Below are positions 46,344-55,645 of a stretch of DNA of 64,000 bases, piece by piece; position 1 is the stretch's first letter, and the number at the start of each line of letters is the position of its first letter. Source of the stretch: Noviherbaspirillum humi (GTDB taxonomy: Bacteria > Pseudomonadota > Gammaproteobacteria > Burkholderiales > Burkholderiaceae_D). The position numbers and the translations under genes are program-made. The notes beneath the pieces are model-generated. The model searched no databases, was not told where the DNA came from, and worked only from the letters and a program-made list of their open reading frames with translations. The stretch spans positions 248,001 through 312,000 of the forward strand of contig NZ_FZOT01000003.1 in the NCBI RefSeq assembly GCF_900188095.1, in the 5' to 3' direction.

Positions 46344-46356
46344 GGAAAGCACCGTC

Positions 46357-47265
46357 ATGCAAATCGAAGACAAGGATGCGGCCATCGCGTCGCTGACCGA
46401 CGTGATGTCGAAGTTCACCGCCTACATCGGCAAGCGCCTGCCAACCGATGTGCATAACAAGCTGGCCGAGCTGCGCGAGAAGGAAACCCAGCCGCTGGCC
46501 AAGGCGATCTACATGTCGATGAAGGAAAACCAGGAAGCCGCCGACAAGCTGAACCGCCCAAGCTGCCAGGATACCGGCGTGATCCAGTACTTCATCAACG
46601 CCGGCGCGAAGTTCCCGCTGCTCGGCGAACTGGAAGACATCCTGCGCAATGCGACGCTGGAAGCGACCCGCCTCGGCCCGCTGCGCCACAATGCGGTGGA
46701 AGCCTTCGACGAGAAGAATACCGGCACCAACACCGGCTCCAAGATTCCCTGGCTCGACTGGGAAATTACCCCGAACGAGGACAGCGTGACGATCGATGTC
46801 TACATGGCCGGCGGCGGCTGCACCCTGCCGGGCGCATCCAAGGTCCTGATGCCGGGCGAAGGCTACGAAGGCGTGGCGGAATTCGTGTTCGACGTCATCA
46901 CCTCGCGCGGCGTCAACGCCTGCCCGCCGATGCTGGTCGGCGTCGGCATCTCCACCGCCGCCGAGACCGCGGCGCGCCTGTCGAAGAAGGCGATCCTGCG
47001 CCCGGTCGGCTCGCACCATCCGAATCCGAATGCGGCCAAGATGGAAACGCTGCTGGAGGAAGGCTTGAACGAAGTCGGCCTCGGGCCGCAGGGCTTGACC
47101 GGCAACGCGAGCGTGATGGGCGTGAACATCGAATCGTCGGCGCGGCATCCCTCGACCATCGGCGTGGCAGTCTCCACCGGCTGCTGGGCGCACCGGCGCG
47201 GCCGCATCAGGATCAATGCCGATCTGTCCCACGAAATCATTTCGCATCAAGGAGTCGAGCTGTGA
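46357..47265 (+). CDS. ttdA: L(+)-tartrate dehydratase alpha subunit
   Basis: A 302-residue subunit of the class I fumarase/tartrate dehydratase family. With TtdB it dehydrates L-tartrate to oxaloacetate. The [4Fe-4S] ligand cysteines are expected in [21 protein letters not shown] and [11 protein letters not shown]; all three are present. Length matches E. coli TtdA (303). A fumarase-like activity cannot be excluded by sequence alone, but the separate, 202-residue beta subunit and the neighbouring LysR and binding protein favour tartrate. The ATG at 46357 follows AAGGAAAGCACCGTC. Confidence 0.9.
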   Translation: MQIEDKDAAIASLTDVMSKFTAYIGKRLPTDVHNKLAELREKETQPLAKAIYMSMKENQEAADKLNRPSCQDTGVIQYFINAGAKFPLLGELEDILRNATLEATRLGPLRHNAVEAFDEKNTGTNTGSKIPWLDWEITPNEDSVTIDVYMAGGGCTLPGASKVLMPGEGYEGVAEFVFDVITSRGVNACPPMLVGVGISTAAETAARLSKKAILRPVGSHHPNPNAAKMETLLEEGLNEVGLGPQGLTGNASVMGVNIESSARHPSTIGVAVSTGCWAHRRGRIRINADLSHEIISHQGVEL

Positions 47266-47870
47266 AGAAAATCCTGACCACGCCCATCAAGGATGAAGAC
47301 CTGGAAGCACTGAATGTCGGCGATGTCGTCTACCTCACCGGCCATCTCGTGACCTGCCGCGACGTGGCGCACCGGCGCCTGATCGAACTCGGCCGCGAGC
47401 TGCCGGTCGACCTGAAGGGCGGCGCGATCTTCCACGCCGGCCCGATCGTGCGCCAGAAGGAAGACGGCGATTACGAGATGGTGTCGATCGGCCCCACCAC
47501 CAGCATGCGCATGGAAAAATTCGAGAAGGAATTCATCAAGCGCACCGGGGTGAAGCTGGTCGTCGGCAAGGGCGGCATGGGGCCGGAAACCGCCGAGGGC
47601 TGCGCCGAGAACAAGGCGGTGCATGCCATCTTCCCGGGTGGCTGCGCGGTGCTGGCGGCGACCAAGGTGGAGAAGATCGAAGGCGCCGAATGGAAGGATC
47701 TCGGCATGCCGGAGACCCTGTGGATCAACAAGGTCAATGAATTCGGACCGCTGATCATTTCCATCGACACCAAGGGCAACAACCTGATCGAGGAAAACAA
47801 GAAGCGCTTCAATGAACGAAAGAAGCCGATCCTGGAGAGGATCAACGCCGAAGTGCGCTTCATCAAATAA
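47262..47870 (+). CDS. ttdB: L(+)-tartrate dehydratase beta subunit
   Basis: A 202-residue protein matching TtdB (201). It begins [21 protein letters not shown] and contains [25 protein letters not shown] and [17 protein letters not shown], the conserved C-terminal-domain motifs of class I fumarase-type enzymes. GTG start overlaps the ttdA stop by four bases (GTGA), with AAGGAG upstream, so translation is coupled to ttdA. No transporter or oxaloacetate decarboxylase follows. Confidence 0.9.
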   Translation: MKKILTTPIKDEDLEALNVGDVVYLTGHLVTCRDVAHRRLIELGRELPVDLKGGAIFHAGPIVRQKEDGDYEMVSIGPTTSMRMEKFEKEFIKRTGVKLVVGKGGMGPETAEGCAENKAVHAIFPGGCAVLAATKVEKIEGAEWKDLGMPETLWINKVNEFGPLIISIDTKGNNLIEENKKRFNERKKPILERINAEVRFIK

Positions 47871-47982
47871 GGGGGTAAACGCCCGCAGGCGGCAGCAAAT
47901 GCGGGCACCACGGCTCAGCCGGGTGATGGAGAACCAGCTTTGCACCGGATTGAGCGGGTTTCACGAGACTGGCATAAAACCA

Positions 47983-48642
47983 TCAGCGCGGTTGACGACG
48001 CTCCCATTCAACCCGCATGACTGAATCATTTTGTTTTTTGATCAGGCGCGTAAGCAAGGAAGCAAGCAACAATCCGGTGGCGCAGTCCAGCAGGTGATGT
48101 TGGTGCACCAATAAAGTTGATGCGATGATCAGAAGCAGCCACACCATCCATCCGGCCTTGAGCGTCCGGCTGGAGGTCGCGCCGATGAGGGCGAAGGCAA
48201 TGATGGATGTAAAGACGACATGCAGCGACGGCACCATATTATGGGGTTTGTCGACCGCGAATAAGCCCGTGAACACCGCCTGGTAAAGCGGATCGGCTGG
48301 AACGATTCGCTCGAATCCCAGATGCGAGGGAAAGACAAGGTAGCTGGCGCTCGCCAATAACGTGCCTGCCAGCAGCCGTTTCCCCAGCGTCTCCAACGAA
48401 CTGACACCCAGGAAGAATGGCGGCGCAAAAAACATCAGATACATGGACAGATAGATCCATATGAATTCGGGCACCAGCGGAATGTTCAGTTCCTGCCGCA
48501 GATACAGGCTCAGCGTATTTTCTCTCTGCGCGGTGACCCAGTTACAAAATGGATAAGCGGGAAAGAAAGCGAGGCTTATCCAGCCTACCCAACGAAGGTA
48601 GGTTTGCCAGATATCGGCGGGGGCGTCTGCATGGTAGTTCAT
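47983..48642 (-). CDS. PAP2-family membrane phosphatase/transferase
   Basis: A 219-residue protein with about six TM segments. KPHNMVPSLHVVF carries the PSxHxxF motif, and HQHHLLDCATG the second His and Asp of the phosphatase site; this is like the PAP2_3 branch that includes inositol phosphorylceramide synthase-like proteins. It would remove or transfer a phosphate group from a lipid. It is the last gene of the seven-gene operon, 22 bp after the desaturase. ATG at 48642 has no clear Shine-Dalgarno. A role in processing the product lipid is inference. Confidence 0.8.
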   Translation of the reverse strand: MNYHADAPADIWQTYLRWVGWISLAFFPAYPFCNWVTAQRENTLSLYLRQELNIPLVPEFIWIYLSMYLMFFAPPFFLGVSSLETLGKRLLAGTLLASASYLVFPSHLGFERIVPADPLYQAVFTGLFAVDKPHNMVPSLHVVFTSIIAFALIGATSSRTLKAGWMVWLLLIIASTLLVHQHHLLDCATGLLLASLLTRLIKKQNDSVMRVEWERRQPR

Positions 48643-48664
48643 CTGTGTGCGACGTATTTTCGAT

Positions 48665-49549
48665 TCAATCCGGGGCAGTCTCTTCCGGATCGAACGGGCT
48701 TGGCATCTGCCTCGATCGGAAGCGCGAAAGAACGACCCCCAGGCAGAGGGTGCGGAGAACGTACACCACAAGGCTTGGTTCCATAAGGCGAGGATCAATG
48801 GATCCGGAGATCTTCGCATGTGCTGCAGGTAACGCGGTCCAATGAAGCCTGTCATCCTCGTGGTGCGCCGTGTGATAACCGACGTTGAACCAAAACAGGT
48901 TGATCGGCCCGACGAAATTCCTGGAATGGTTATAGCGCGAGCTTGGAGCCGCATGGGCGTGCTGCAGATAATTCGAGGCGAGCAGAAAATGCAGCGCCAC
49001 GAATTGTGGAACGACTACATAAACCAGCGCACGCCACGCGTCCAAACTGAAAGCCACAGCCCACAGCACGAAAAGGAGCAGATGCTGAAGGGCTATCCAG
49101 CAAACGCGGCGACGGTCATGAAGCCAGAGCGTACGCAGATAGCTTCTTTTGAGTTCATTCAACGCTCCCAGAACCTGGAATGGAAAGACCAAGTAGCCAA
49201 GCAAATTATTGCCCGTGGAGTACTGGGCGACACGGGTGATATCCCGGTATCCCTGGTTGTAGCGGTGATGGCTTGCGATGTGCGCCGGCTGGAAAAGATA
49301 AGCAGGCTGCCCCTGCAGCAAACAGATCACCAGATCGGTCAAACGATTTGCCCATGCCGGGCGCCAAATCGGCAGATGGGCATGATTGTGGCTGATACAA
49401 CAGACGCCGACACTCATAAAAAGGATCAAGACGTATCCGGCCGCGTTTATCGATGGCTGCTGCCAAGACCACGCAATCAGCGCCGGAAGTGCGAACAGAT
49501 GAGCAATGCTTTGCCAATCGCGCCAGTGAATCAAGACAGCACCTTGCAA
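48665..49549 (-). CDS. Membrane fatty acid desaturase/hydroxylase family protein
   Basis: A 294-residue integral membrane diiron enzyme. Three histidine clusters of the family are visible: HNHAH (about residues 54-58), HIASHHRYNQ (about 89-98) and HTAHHE (about 227-232), with TM segments between them. It inserts a double bond or hydroxyl group into an acyl chain. The reading frame overlaps the end of the NRPS gene: TTG 49549 gives a 19-base overlap, TTG 49534 a 4-base one, both without a strong Shine-Dalgarno. The close link to the NRPS suggests that the lipid part of its product is modified. Confidence 0.85.
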   Translation of the reverse strand: MQGAVLIHWRDWQSIAHLFALPALIAWSWQQPSINAAGYVLILFMSVGVCCISHNHAHLPIWRPAWANRLTDLVICLLQGQPAYLFQPAHIASHHRYNQGYRDITRVAQYSTGNNLLGYLVFPFQVLGALNELKRSYLRTLWLHDRRRVCWIALQHLLLFVLWAVAFSLDAWRALVYVVVPQFVALHFLLASNYLQHAHAAPSSRYNHSRNFVGPINLFWFNVGYHTAHHEDDRLHWTALPAAHAKISGSIDPRLMEPSLVVYVLRTLCLGVVLSRFRSRQMPSPFDPEETAPD

Positions 49550-52539
49550 ACAGGATTTTCCCGCAGCCGATCGATGATGATCGCAAGATGACGAACCGTT
49601 GGATCCCCGAGGAAGTCATCAAGCGAATCGAAAAACGCCTGCTGGCTCGACTCCGTCAGAAAGCGGCGTGCCGCGTGGGTCATCAACAGCATTGTCTGCA
49701 GCGAATCCAGACCAAGTTCCAACAAGGACTCCTCAGGATCAACCGTTTTCCCAAGCCTTGGAATCAATTCAGTGACGATCTCAATCAGTCCGGTCTCCAA
49801 TGGGGTACACGTAACAGGCAGCGCATTCTGCGTGCTGGCATCAAGGAGCAGTCTGGCTTTATCGACTTTGCCATTGACGTTCAAGGGAATCTCGTCGATT
49901 GCGATGATGCGGGCCGGGATCATATAGTGTGGGAGCGACGATTCGAGCCACTCGCGCAGCGCAGCTTCTTCATCGCCTGCCCGCCACGCCACGAAAGCGA
50001 TCAGTCCGGCACCAGCCCTGATATCTCCGGATAACACCGCACATCCCCTGCACAGACCTGATGCGGCGATCATCGCCTCAATTTCCCCCAACTCGACCCG
50101 ATAGCCGCGCACTTTGACTTGATCGTCAATCCGCCCAACATAGAGTAAAGTGCCGTCGGCCCGACGCTGGGCGCGGTCGCCCGTGCGATAAATTCGCTCC
50201 CCGACGCGAAAGGGATGCTCGCAATATCGGTTTGCCTCTTGTGATCGGTCCAGATATCCCAAGGCCAGGCAATCCCCCGCCAGGCAGATTTCACCGACTT
50301 TTCCGTCAGGAGCTGGTGAACCAGGGTCGTCAAGCAAAAGCACTTGCGTGTTCATGATGGGAAGGCCGATCGGCACGATTGGCGTCGTATCAGATTTCCG
50401 ATCGAAGCGATGCACGATGCAGCCGACGGTTGCCTCCGTCGGACCGTACTCATTGAAGATGTCTGCATGGCCCTGCAACTGGTCGCAGACGACGCTCGCA
50501 AGATGGGCTGGAAGCGCCTCCCCGCCAACGACGAATGTCTGCAATCCGCTTGACGCCAATCCAAGCTCGGCCATGACACTCAGGTGTGAAGGGGTCAGCT
50601 TCACCGCATTGACGCTTCTGTCCGCAAGGATGGCGCGCAGCGTGTCAAGTACGCCATTCTGCGAGAAAACGCGCACTTCACCCCCGCTCGCAAGCGGAAC
50701 GAACAAGGCTGTCAGCGTCAGATCGAATGCAAGAGACGTAAAGAAAGGGAAAACCGCGGGACTGCTCATCTCTTTCAGATAGGCGTCCCTGGCCCACAAG
50801 ATGTAATTCGTCACGCTGCGGTGTCCGACAACCACCCCTTTGGGCTTGCCGGTTGAGCCTGACGTGTATAAGACATAGGCCACTGACTCCGGCAGGCACT
50901 CGGCAGGGTCAAATGCGGCTCGCGGTTCGGACTGCATCAATTCGGTCATTGCAATGCAGGGCACGTCGTGGCTGGCCGCCCCTGCATGACTCGTCACGAA
51001 ACATGCTGGCCGGCAGTCTTCCAGCACCATATTCATGCGCTTTTGCGGCCATGCCGGGTCGATTGGCACGAACGCCGCTCCCGAACGAAGTATGCCGAGC
51101 AGGGCAACAATAGTGTGTGCGCTCTTCGTCGAGTACAGCGCAACCCGGTCCCCCGCATTGACGCCTGCCGCGCGAAGCGCTCCGGCGCAGGCAACCGACC
51201 TCGTCTCAAGTTCCGCATACGTGATGCTGATGTCCCCATCGCGCAGAGCAATGCGTTGAGGGTGCGCCGCTGCTTGTTGTGCGATCAAATGCGGCAAGGT
51301 CAGGCCGGCGGGTAAGGCAGCCGTAGGACCTTCACTGGGTAAAGGATGAAACGAGCATTCCGGAGGTACGCCGAGCGAATATTTTTTACGCTCAAGGGCG
51401 TTGCACAAGTGATCCAGTGCCGCGCTCAACCTTCCGTCGCTGCCGGTCGCTGCCGGCGCGGAAGCGGCAATTTCCGTGCCGTTCTCATGCTGCATGGTTA
51501 TCAATGTCAATCCCGCTCCAGGCGTATCGAATGGAAGCATGCGCAAGGAATGTGGCGAGAATCCCGGCATCGAGAAGGACGCCAACGAGACATCGCCGAG
51601 GCTGGACACCACTGCGGAGACAAGATATCGGTCGTTGCCAACTTGCCAGTCATGCAGCCGCCGTATGCACGCAGCGATTACCGATGAAGGCAGGCGAGCC
51701 AATAGATCTTCTGCTACGGAAGGAGAGACGCATTCCTCACGGCGTTCCAGCGCGTTCAATACCCGTGCATGCAAGGCGCTCCAGGAAGCCGGAGCGGACA
51801 GCCCGAGAAACAATGGCCTGCTGAAATTGCGCGTGCTGCGTAATGCCCCATCCACCCGGCGAAGATCGACTGGCAACATTATTCTCGTGCAGGCCCCGGC
51901 ACGATGCTTCCGCGCCATCGCATCGAGTTCGCTGACAAGGCGCGCACCCAGGGCCGGGTATTGCCCAGGCAGGGATCGTTGCTCCCAGACGTATCCGCTA
52001 CGTCGAGAAGGCGCACCGAGCGGTGAATTGCATTCGGGCCGAAGCATGGGGGCACGCTTGCGTCGTTCCAGACCGGCGAGATAATCTCGGTCCGACCTTG
52101 TCCATTCGCTTCCCGATAAAGGCTCGGCACGCAGCGCGCGGAACGTTTCCCTGGCAAAGAAAAGCAGGCCGCCGGCATCCATGAGCGCGTGCGAACACCG
52201 AAAGATCAACCCTGCTCCGGGCCAGTAAAGCACTTCAATGGCTGGAGATGGCAGGTCGCAGAGTCCCTCGTGAAGAACCGGGTGCGACAATGAAAACGGC
52301 GTTCCCGATGGAATGGAGCGTACGCGTGGTGCGATTCCGGTGTCTTGCCAAGACAGGTTCCGCTGCATGAGCCGAGCGCCGGGATTGGCCGCCGCGGCAC
52401 ATGCGAGTGCCTGTTCCAACGCGGGCAGCGCTGGCAACGTGTCAGCTTGGATCCAGAGCTGGATCGCGAAGGGAGCAAAGCTGTTTGCCAGCGAAAAGTA
52501 GATCTTTTCCAGAGGCGACATCTTCTTCAAGACGCTCAT
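49531..52539 (-). CDS. Single-module NRPS (C-A-PCP)
   Basis: A 1002-residue protein. Residues 1-400 are a condensation-like domain with SHALMDAGG at 116-124 (the HHxxxDG motif with His117 and Asp121 kept but the first His and last Gly changed). The A domain (about 415-900) has YTSGSTGKPKGV, NEYGPTEATV, YRTGD, GRIDDQVKVRGYRVELGEIE and NVNGKVDK intact. I read the specificity code as D-L-T-K-V-G-E-V-G-K, close to the Asn code (DLTKLGEVGK) and the Asp code (DLTKVGHIGK). A PCP follows with LELGLDSLQTM (Ser about 945). There is no thioesterase or reductase domain. It starts at 52539 with GGGAGCG upstream, overlapping the ligase stop by four bases. Confidence 0.92.
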   Translation of the reverse strand: MSVLKKMSPLEKIYFSLANSFAPFAIQLWIQADTLPALPALEQALACAAAANPGARLMQRNLSWQDTGIAPRVRSIPSGTPFSLSHPVLHEGLCDLPSPAIEVLYWPGAGLIFRCSHALMDAGGLLFFARETFRALRAEPLSGSEWTRSDRDYLAGLERRKRAPMLRPECNSPLGAPSRRSGYVWEQRSLPGQYPALGARLVSELDAMARKHRAGACTRIMLPVDLRRVDGALRSTRNFSRPLFLGLSAPASWSALHARVLNALERREECVSPSVAEDLLARLPSSVIAACIRRLHDWQVGNDRYLVSAVVSSLGDVSLASFSMPGFSPHSLRMLPFDTPGAGLTLITMQHENGTEIAASAPAATGSDGRLSAALDHLCNALERKKYSLGVPPECSFHPLPSEGPTAALPAGLTLPHLIAQQAAAHPQRIALRDGDISITYAELETRSVACAGALRAAGVNAGDRVALYSTKSAHTIVALLGILRSGAAFVPIDPAWPQKRMNMVLEDCRPACFVTSHAGAASHDVPCIAMTELMQSEPRAAFDPAECLPESVAYVLYTSGSTGKPKGVVVGHRSVTNYILWARDAYLKEMSSPAVFPFFTSLAFDLTLTALFVPLASGGEVRVFSQNGVLDTLRAILADRSVNAVKLTPSHLSVMAELGLASSGLQTFVVGGEALPAHLASVVCDQLQGHADIFNEYGPTEATVGCIVHRFDRKSDTTPIVPIGLPIMNTQVLLLDDPGSPAPDGKVGEICLAGDCLALGYLDRSQEANRYCEHPFRVGERIYRTGDRAQRRADGTLLYVGRIDDQVKVRGYRVELGEIEAMIAASGLCRGCAVLSGDIRAGAGLIAFVAWRAGDEEAALREWLESSLPHYMIPARIIAIDEIPLNVNGKVDKARLLLDASTQNALPVTCTPLETGLIEIVTELIPRLGKTVDPEESLLELGLDSLQTMLLMTHAARRFLTESSQQAFFDSLDDFLGDPTVRHLAIIIDRLRENPVCKVLS

Positions 52540-53843
52540 TCACTCGCTCCCGAATGCGGGTCAACACACCGGAGGATGCGTCTTCGCTTCGAACCGGCTT
52601 CCGGCGCCGGTACCTGGCGATGCAGATGCCATCGCAATGCGCCGACTTTCACATCGAGAAGCGCCAGCGCAGCCTCCAACTCCTTTCGAAGATCTTCGAG
52701 CGCCGTGTCGGCGATGTTGGCATGCAGGTGCAAGGACGTTTCGCAACGCTGGATCAGGCGATAATCCGCTTCCATCGGCAAGGATCTCGCGAATACGCGC
52801 GACAGCATATCTGCGAATACGGTGACCTCGGATCTTGAATTTCCCGGCATCACCAGCATGTCATCACAGCGTCCTTCAATCGCCTCGAGCGTCCGCGTGG
52901 CGCTGCCACAGGTGCAAGGGCGCCCGGCAATCAGCACATCGTTGAGCCGATAACGGACGAAAGGCTGCACGAAACGCGTGAAGTCGGTGATGATCGGCAT
53001 GAAGCGGCGGCGCTCCGCATCCAGCCATTGCGGTTCGACATGCACATATTCTTCATTGAGGTGCAGCGTGCCGTGCCTGCAGGTGCTTGCGAGGAAACCT
53101 TCGGTCGCTTGATACACCTGATGCACCTTCCCGAAAACGCCCTCGATCAGGATGCGATCGAGTGGCTCGAGCACCTCGGCCACGGAGATGACGCGCTTGG
53201 GGCTGACCCGGACCTGGCCGGATTTCACGCTCAGAGCGATTTCCCGCAGGACCTGAGCGGGCGCGATGAGGATGGTTGGCCGATAGTCTTCCAGAAGGGA
53301 CAGATTATTGTCGAGTGAAGTGAAGAGGTCGAAGAATCGGAACGTGAGCCGGCGCGACTGCACGGATTCGTAGACATTGCTGTTTGCCCGCAGGAACAAG
53401 GCCACCCGCTCGCGCGAGAACAATGAACCCGGCAGTGTTTTAGCAAGGATGATCCCAGCCCATCGGGCCGCCTCAGCATCGCCTATCGCAAATACGCCGC
53501 GCTGCCCCGAGGTCCCGGAAGACAAGCCGACGTTGACGCCATTCACCTTGGGCCTGAAGTCACGCGACCTTTCACAAGCCAGGGCAGTCTTCACCACCTC
53601 TTGCAACTTGATGCCTGCCGTATTCATGCTGTCGAACTCGTTCAGCATCAAACTCTTGTCGATTATTGGCCACTCGAGGATCGGCAGGTCGCGGAAGCGG
53701 GCGAAATACCTGCTGCGCGAAACCAACTTGCGCTGGAATTCGGCCAACTTCTTGGTCTGGTAATTTTCCAGTGAAGCCCGGGATTGAAAAGTCAGTCTCC
53801 TGGCACGGAAATAGGAAAATGCGGTTTTCACGGTGCGCATCAT
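52536..53843 (-). CDS. PaaK/F390-synthetase-like adenylate-forming enzyme
   Basis: A 435-residue ANL-superfamily ligase of the PaaK-like branch. The nucleotide loop is GLSSGTSGQRGVFAI, and further blocks are QVYQATEGFLAST and VRYRLNDVL. CTCGSATRTLEAIEGRCDDML is the domain hinge, with two Cys as in phenylacetate-CoA ligases. These enzymes activate an aryl or acyl carboxylate as AMP ester and transfer it to CoA or a carrier. It is coupled by overlap (ATGATG) to the MBL gene before it and to the NRPS gene after it, so it may load an acyl starter. The substrate is unknown. Confidence 0.85.
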   Translation of the reverse strand: MMRTVKTAFSYFRARRLTFQSRASLENYQTKKLAEFQRKLVSRSRYFARFRDLPILEWPIIDKSLMLNEFDSMNTAGIKLQEVVKTALACERSRDFRPKVNGVNVGLSSGTSGQRGVFAIGDAEAARWAGIILAKTLPGSLFSRERVALFLRANSNVYESVQSRRLTFRFFDLFTSLDNNLSLLEDYRPTILIAPAQVLREIALSVKSGQVRVSPKRVISVAEVLEPLDRILIEGVFGKVHQVYQATEGFLASTCRHGTLHLNEEYVHVEPQWLDAERRRFMPIITDFTRFVQPFVRYRLNDVLIAGRPCTCGSATRTLEAIEGRCDDMLVMPGNSRSEVTVFADMLSRVFARSLPMEADYRLIQRCETSLHLHANIADTALEDLRKELEAALALLDVKVGALRWHLHRQVPAPEAGSKRRRILRCVDPHSGASE

Positions 53844-54649
53844 TTCTTCGCCAACTCCGATGCCTGATGCGTAAGCAGTATTCTGATTTTTTTCTCATGC
53901 AGGCGATTCAGTTTGCGCAGCGTCGAGTAATAGTCCGATCGGCTGTGCTGTATCAGAAACGAAAGTTCCGATGGTCCTCTCAGCTCGGCAATGCTTTCAT
54001 GCGCCCAGGCGGCATCGGAAGCGAGCAGCATCCAGGCATCGCCTTCTCGGACAAATGCCCCGAGATGGCCAATCGCATGACCCGGCAAGGGCACGAGGAA
54101 AACGTCTTCCGTGCCGCTGAGGTCCCAGCCTTCGTCAAAGGGTTGCAGCGCCGAGGGCAACGGTTTCCTGGGCAACTGGCTGACAAACGTCATTCGCTGT
54201 GTCAGGTCCGCAGGGATCAGTCCGGGTAGAAAGCCGCTGCGCAAGGCACTCAGGCCGCGCAGCGCTCGAACGCTGTTCCAGCCCTCTGCTGCGCATACGA
54301 CCGGAACCCCTGGAAAGTCCCGCAGTCCGGCAACGTGGTCTGCATGGAAATGCGAAAGGACGATGCTGCTCAAGTCGTTCGGATGAACGCCGATCCGTCG
54401 CAATTGGTAAATCAGCGGCTCGTCTTGCCCAAGATGGATAGGCGTAATCGTCGGGTACAGAGCATATATTCCTTGGGCCGCGTCATGAAAGTGAAACGAA
54501 TAGCCGGTATCCCACAGATGCAGGCTGCGTTCCGTGGAAATCAAATAGGCTCGTGAAGGAAAGCAGCGGCTTCCGAAGCCCGCCCCCTTGAGCGCCATGC
54601 ATGCCGGATGGGTGCAGTATCCGACTTCAAAGCTGGTAACGTTAGCCAT
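53840..54649 (-). CDS. MBL-fold hydrolase, lactonase-like
   Basis: A 269-residue metallo-beta-lactamase-fold enzyme. The metal motif HxHxDH appears as LSHFHADHVAG (about residues 97-107), with further ligands GHAIGHLG (His) and ASDAAWAHES (Asp). This pattern is shared with N-acyl-homoserine lactonases and related lactonases/esterases. A role as product release thioesterase or lactone hydrolase in the cluster is plausible. The ATG at 54649 overlaps the stop of the preceding gene by eight bases. Substrate unknown. Confidence 0.85.
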   Translation of the reverse strand: MANVTSFEVGYCTHPACMALKGAGFGSRCFPSRAYLISTERSLHLWDTGYSFHFHDAAQGIYALYPTITPIHLGQDEPLIYQLRRIGVHPNDLSSIVLSHFHADHVAGLRDFPGVPVVCAAEGWNSVRALRGLSALRSGFLPGLIPADLTQRMTFVSQLPRKPLPSALQPFDEGWDLSGTEDVFLVPLPGHAIGHLGAFVREGDAWMLLASDAAWAHESIAELRGPSELSFLIQHSRSDYYSTLRKLNRLHEKKIRILLTHQASELAKK

Positions 54650-55643
54650 GGCGCCTCAGCCAGTGTGCTGTACGCTCTATGCCTTCATCCAGCGAAATCT
54701 TGGGCGAATAGCCCAGCACGTCGATTGCCCGTTTCAGGCTGAGCGTCATGTCAAAGGCGAGCACGCCTACACTGTACTTTGTCAGCGGTGGCTCCCGGCC
54801 CGAGAACGCGGACATGCCCTCGAGGAGACTCGCTGCCGCTGCCAGTAACGAATAGGGAAGGCTTTGGATGCTCAGCCTGGTCTTCATTCCGCAAACGAAC
54901 AATTTTTCGAGCATATCCGCGATGTGGACCGGCTCGTTGTTGGTGATGTTGAAAGCCAGTCCGCTCGGCATGTTTTTGTTGGTGGTAGCAAGCCACATGG
55001 CATGCACCACGTTATCGACGTAGGTGAGGTCGAGCATGGTGCGGCCGCCCCGCGGCAAGGTTAAGCGGCCGCCGTTCGCCCTGATGACGCGAGACAGGCG
55101 CGGGACCAGCACTTGATCATGGGGCCCGAAGATGGCGCGGGGCCTGATGATGGAGGTATGCATTGCGGGGTACGACGCACTGGCTTCGTTGACCTTATCC
55201 TCGGCGGCAGCCTTGCTGCGCGCATAGTGATTGACCGGCGTTCGCGCCCTGAATGACTCCGGAACATCATACCGATGCGTGAAGTCGAAATAGATCGCTG
55301 GCGTCGAAACATGGACAAATCGCGCAATACCCGCCTGCCCTGCCGCATCGAGCAGATTGGCGGTCGCTTTCACATTGCAGTCGTCGAAGGCACCCGGCGC
55401 GCCCCACGGCGCCGAAAATGCAGCGCAATGCCACACCGCATCTGCCTGATCGACCATCGACGCCAGCAACTTCGGGTCGGGACGGGCAAGGTCAATGCCA
55501 ACGAACCGCGCTCCCCGGTCGGACAGTTCCTGGCCTATCGCGACATTCCTGCCCGTGGCGATGACGTCGACGCCTTGGGAAAGCAAATACTGCGTGGCAT
55601 TTCGCCCCAGGCCGCCAGTCGCGCCCGTTACCAGAATGCGCAT
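54642..55643 (-). CDS. NAD(P)-dependent epimerase/3-beta-HSD-like reductase
   Basis: A 333-residue extended SDR. The Rossmann motif is TGATGGLG (about residues 7-14), with ARPDPKLLASMVDQADAVWHCAAFS, VHVSTPAIYF (Ser) and YARSK (Tyr and Lys). It is like the 3-beta-hydroxysteroid dehydrogenase type seen in OleD, which reduces a beta-keto acid in long-chain olefin biosynthesis. ATG 55643 is two bases after the ketosynthase stop; a TTG at 55649 is possible. Its placement straight after a KAS III gene supports reduction of a beta-keto product. Confidence 0.87.
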   Translation of the reverse strand: MRILVTGATGGLGRNATQYLLSQGVDVIATGRNVAIGQELSDRGARFVGIDLARPDPKLLASMVDQADAVWHCAAFSAPWGAPGAFDDCNVKATANLLDAAGQAGIARFVHVSTPAIYFDFTHRYDVPESFRARTPVNHYARSKAAAEDKVNEASASYPAMHTSIIRPRAIFGPHDQVLVPRLSRVIRANGGRLTLPRGGRTMLDLTYVDNVVHAMWLATTNKNMPSGLAFNITNNEPVHIADMLEKLFVCGMKTRLSIQSLPYSLLAAAASLLEGMSAFSGREPPLTKYSVGVLAFDMTLSLKRAIDVLGYSPKISLDEGIERTAHWLRRHG

Positions 55644-55645
55644 CG

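Noticed and set aside
47881-47906. Hairpin after ttdB as a terminator
   Set aside because: The 7-bp stem has a 12-base loop and no T-run follows.
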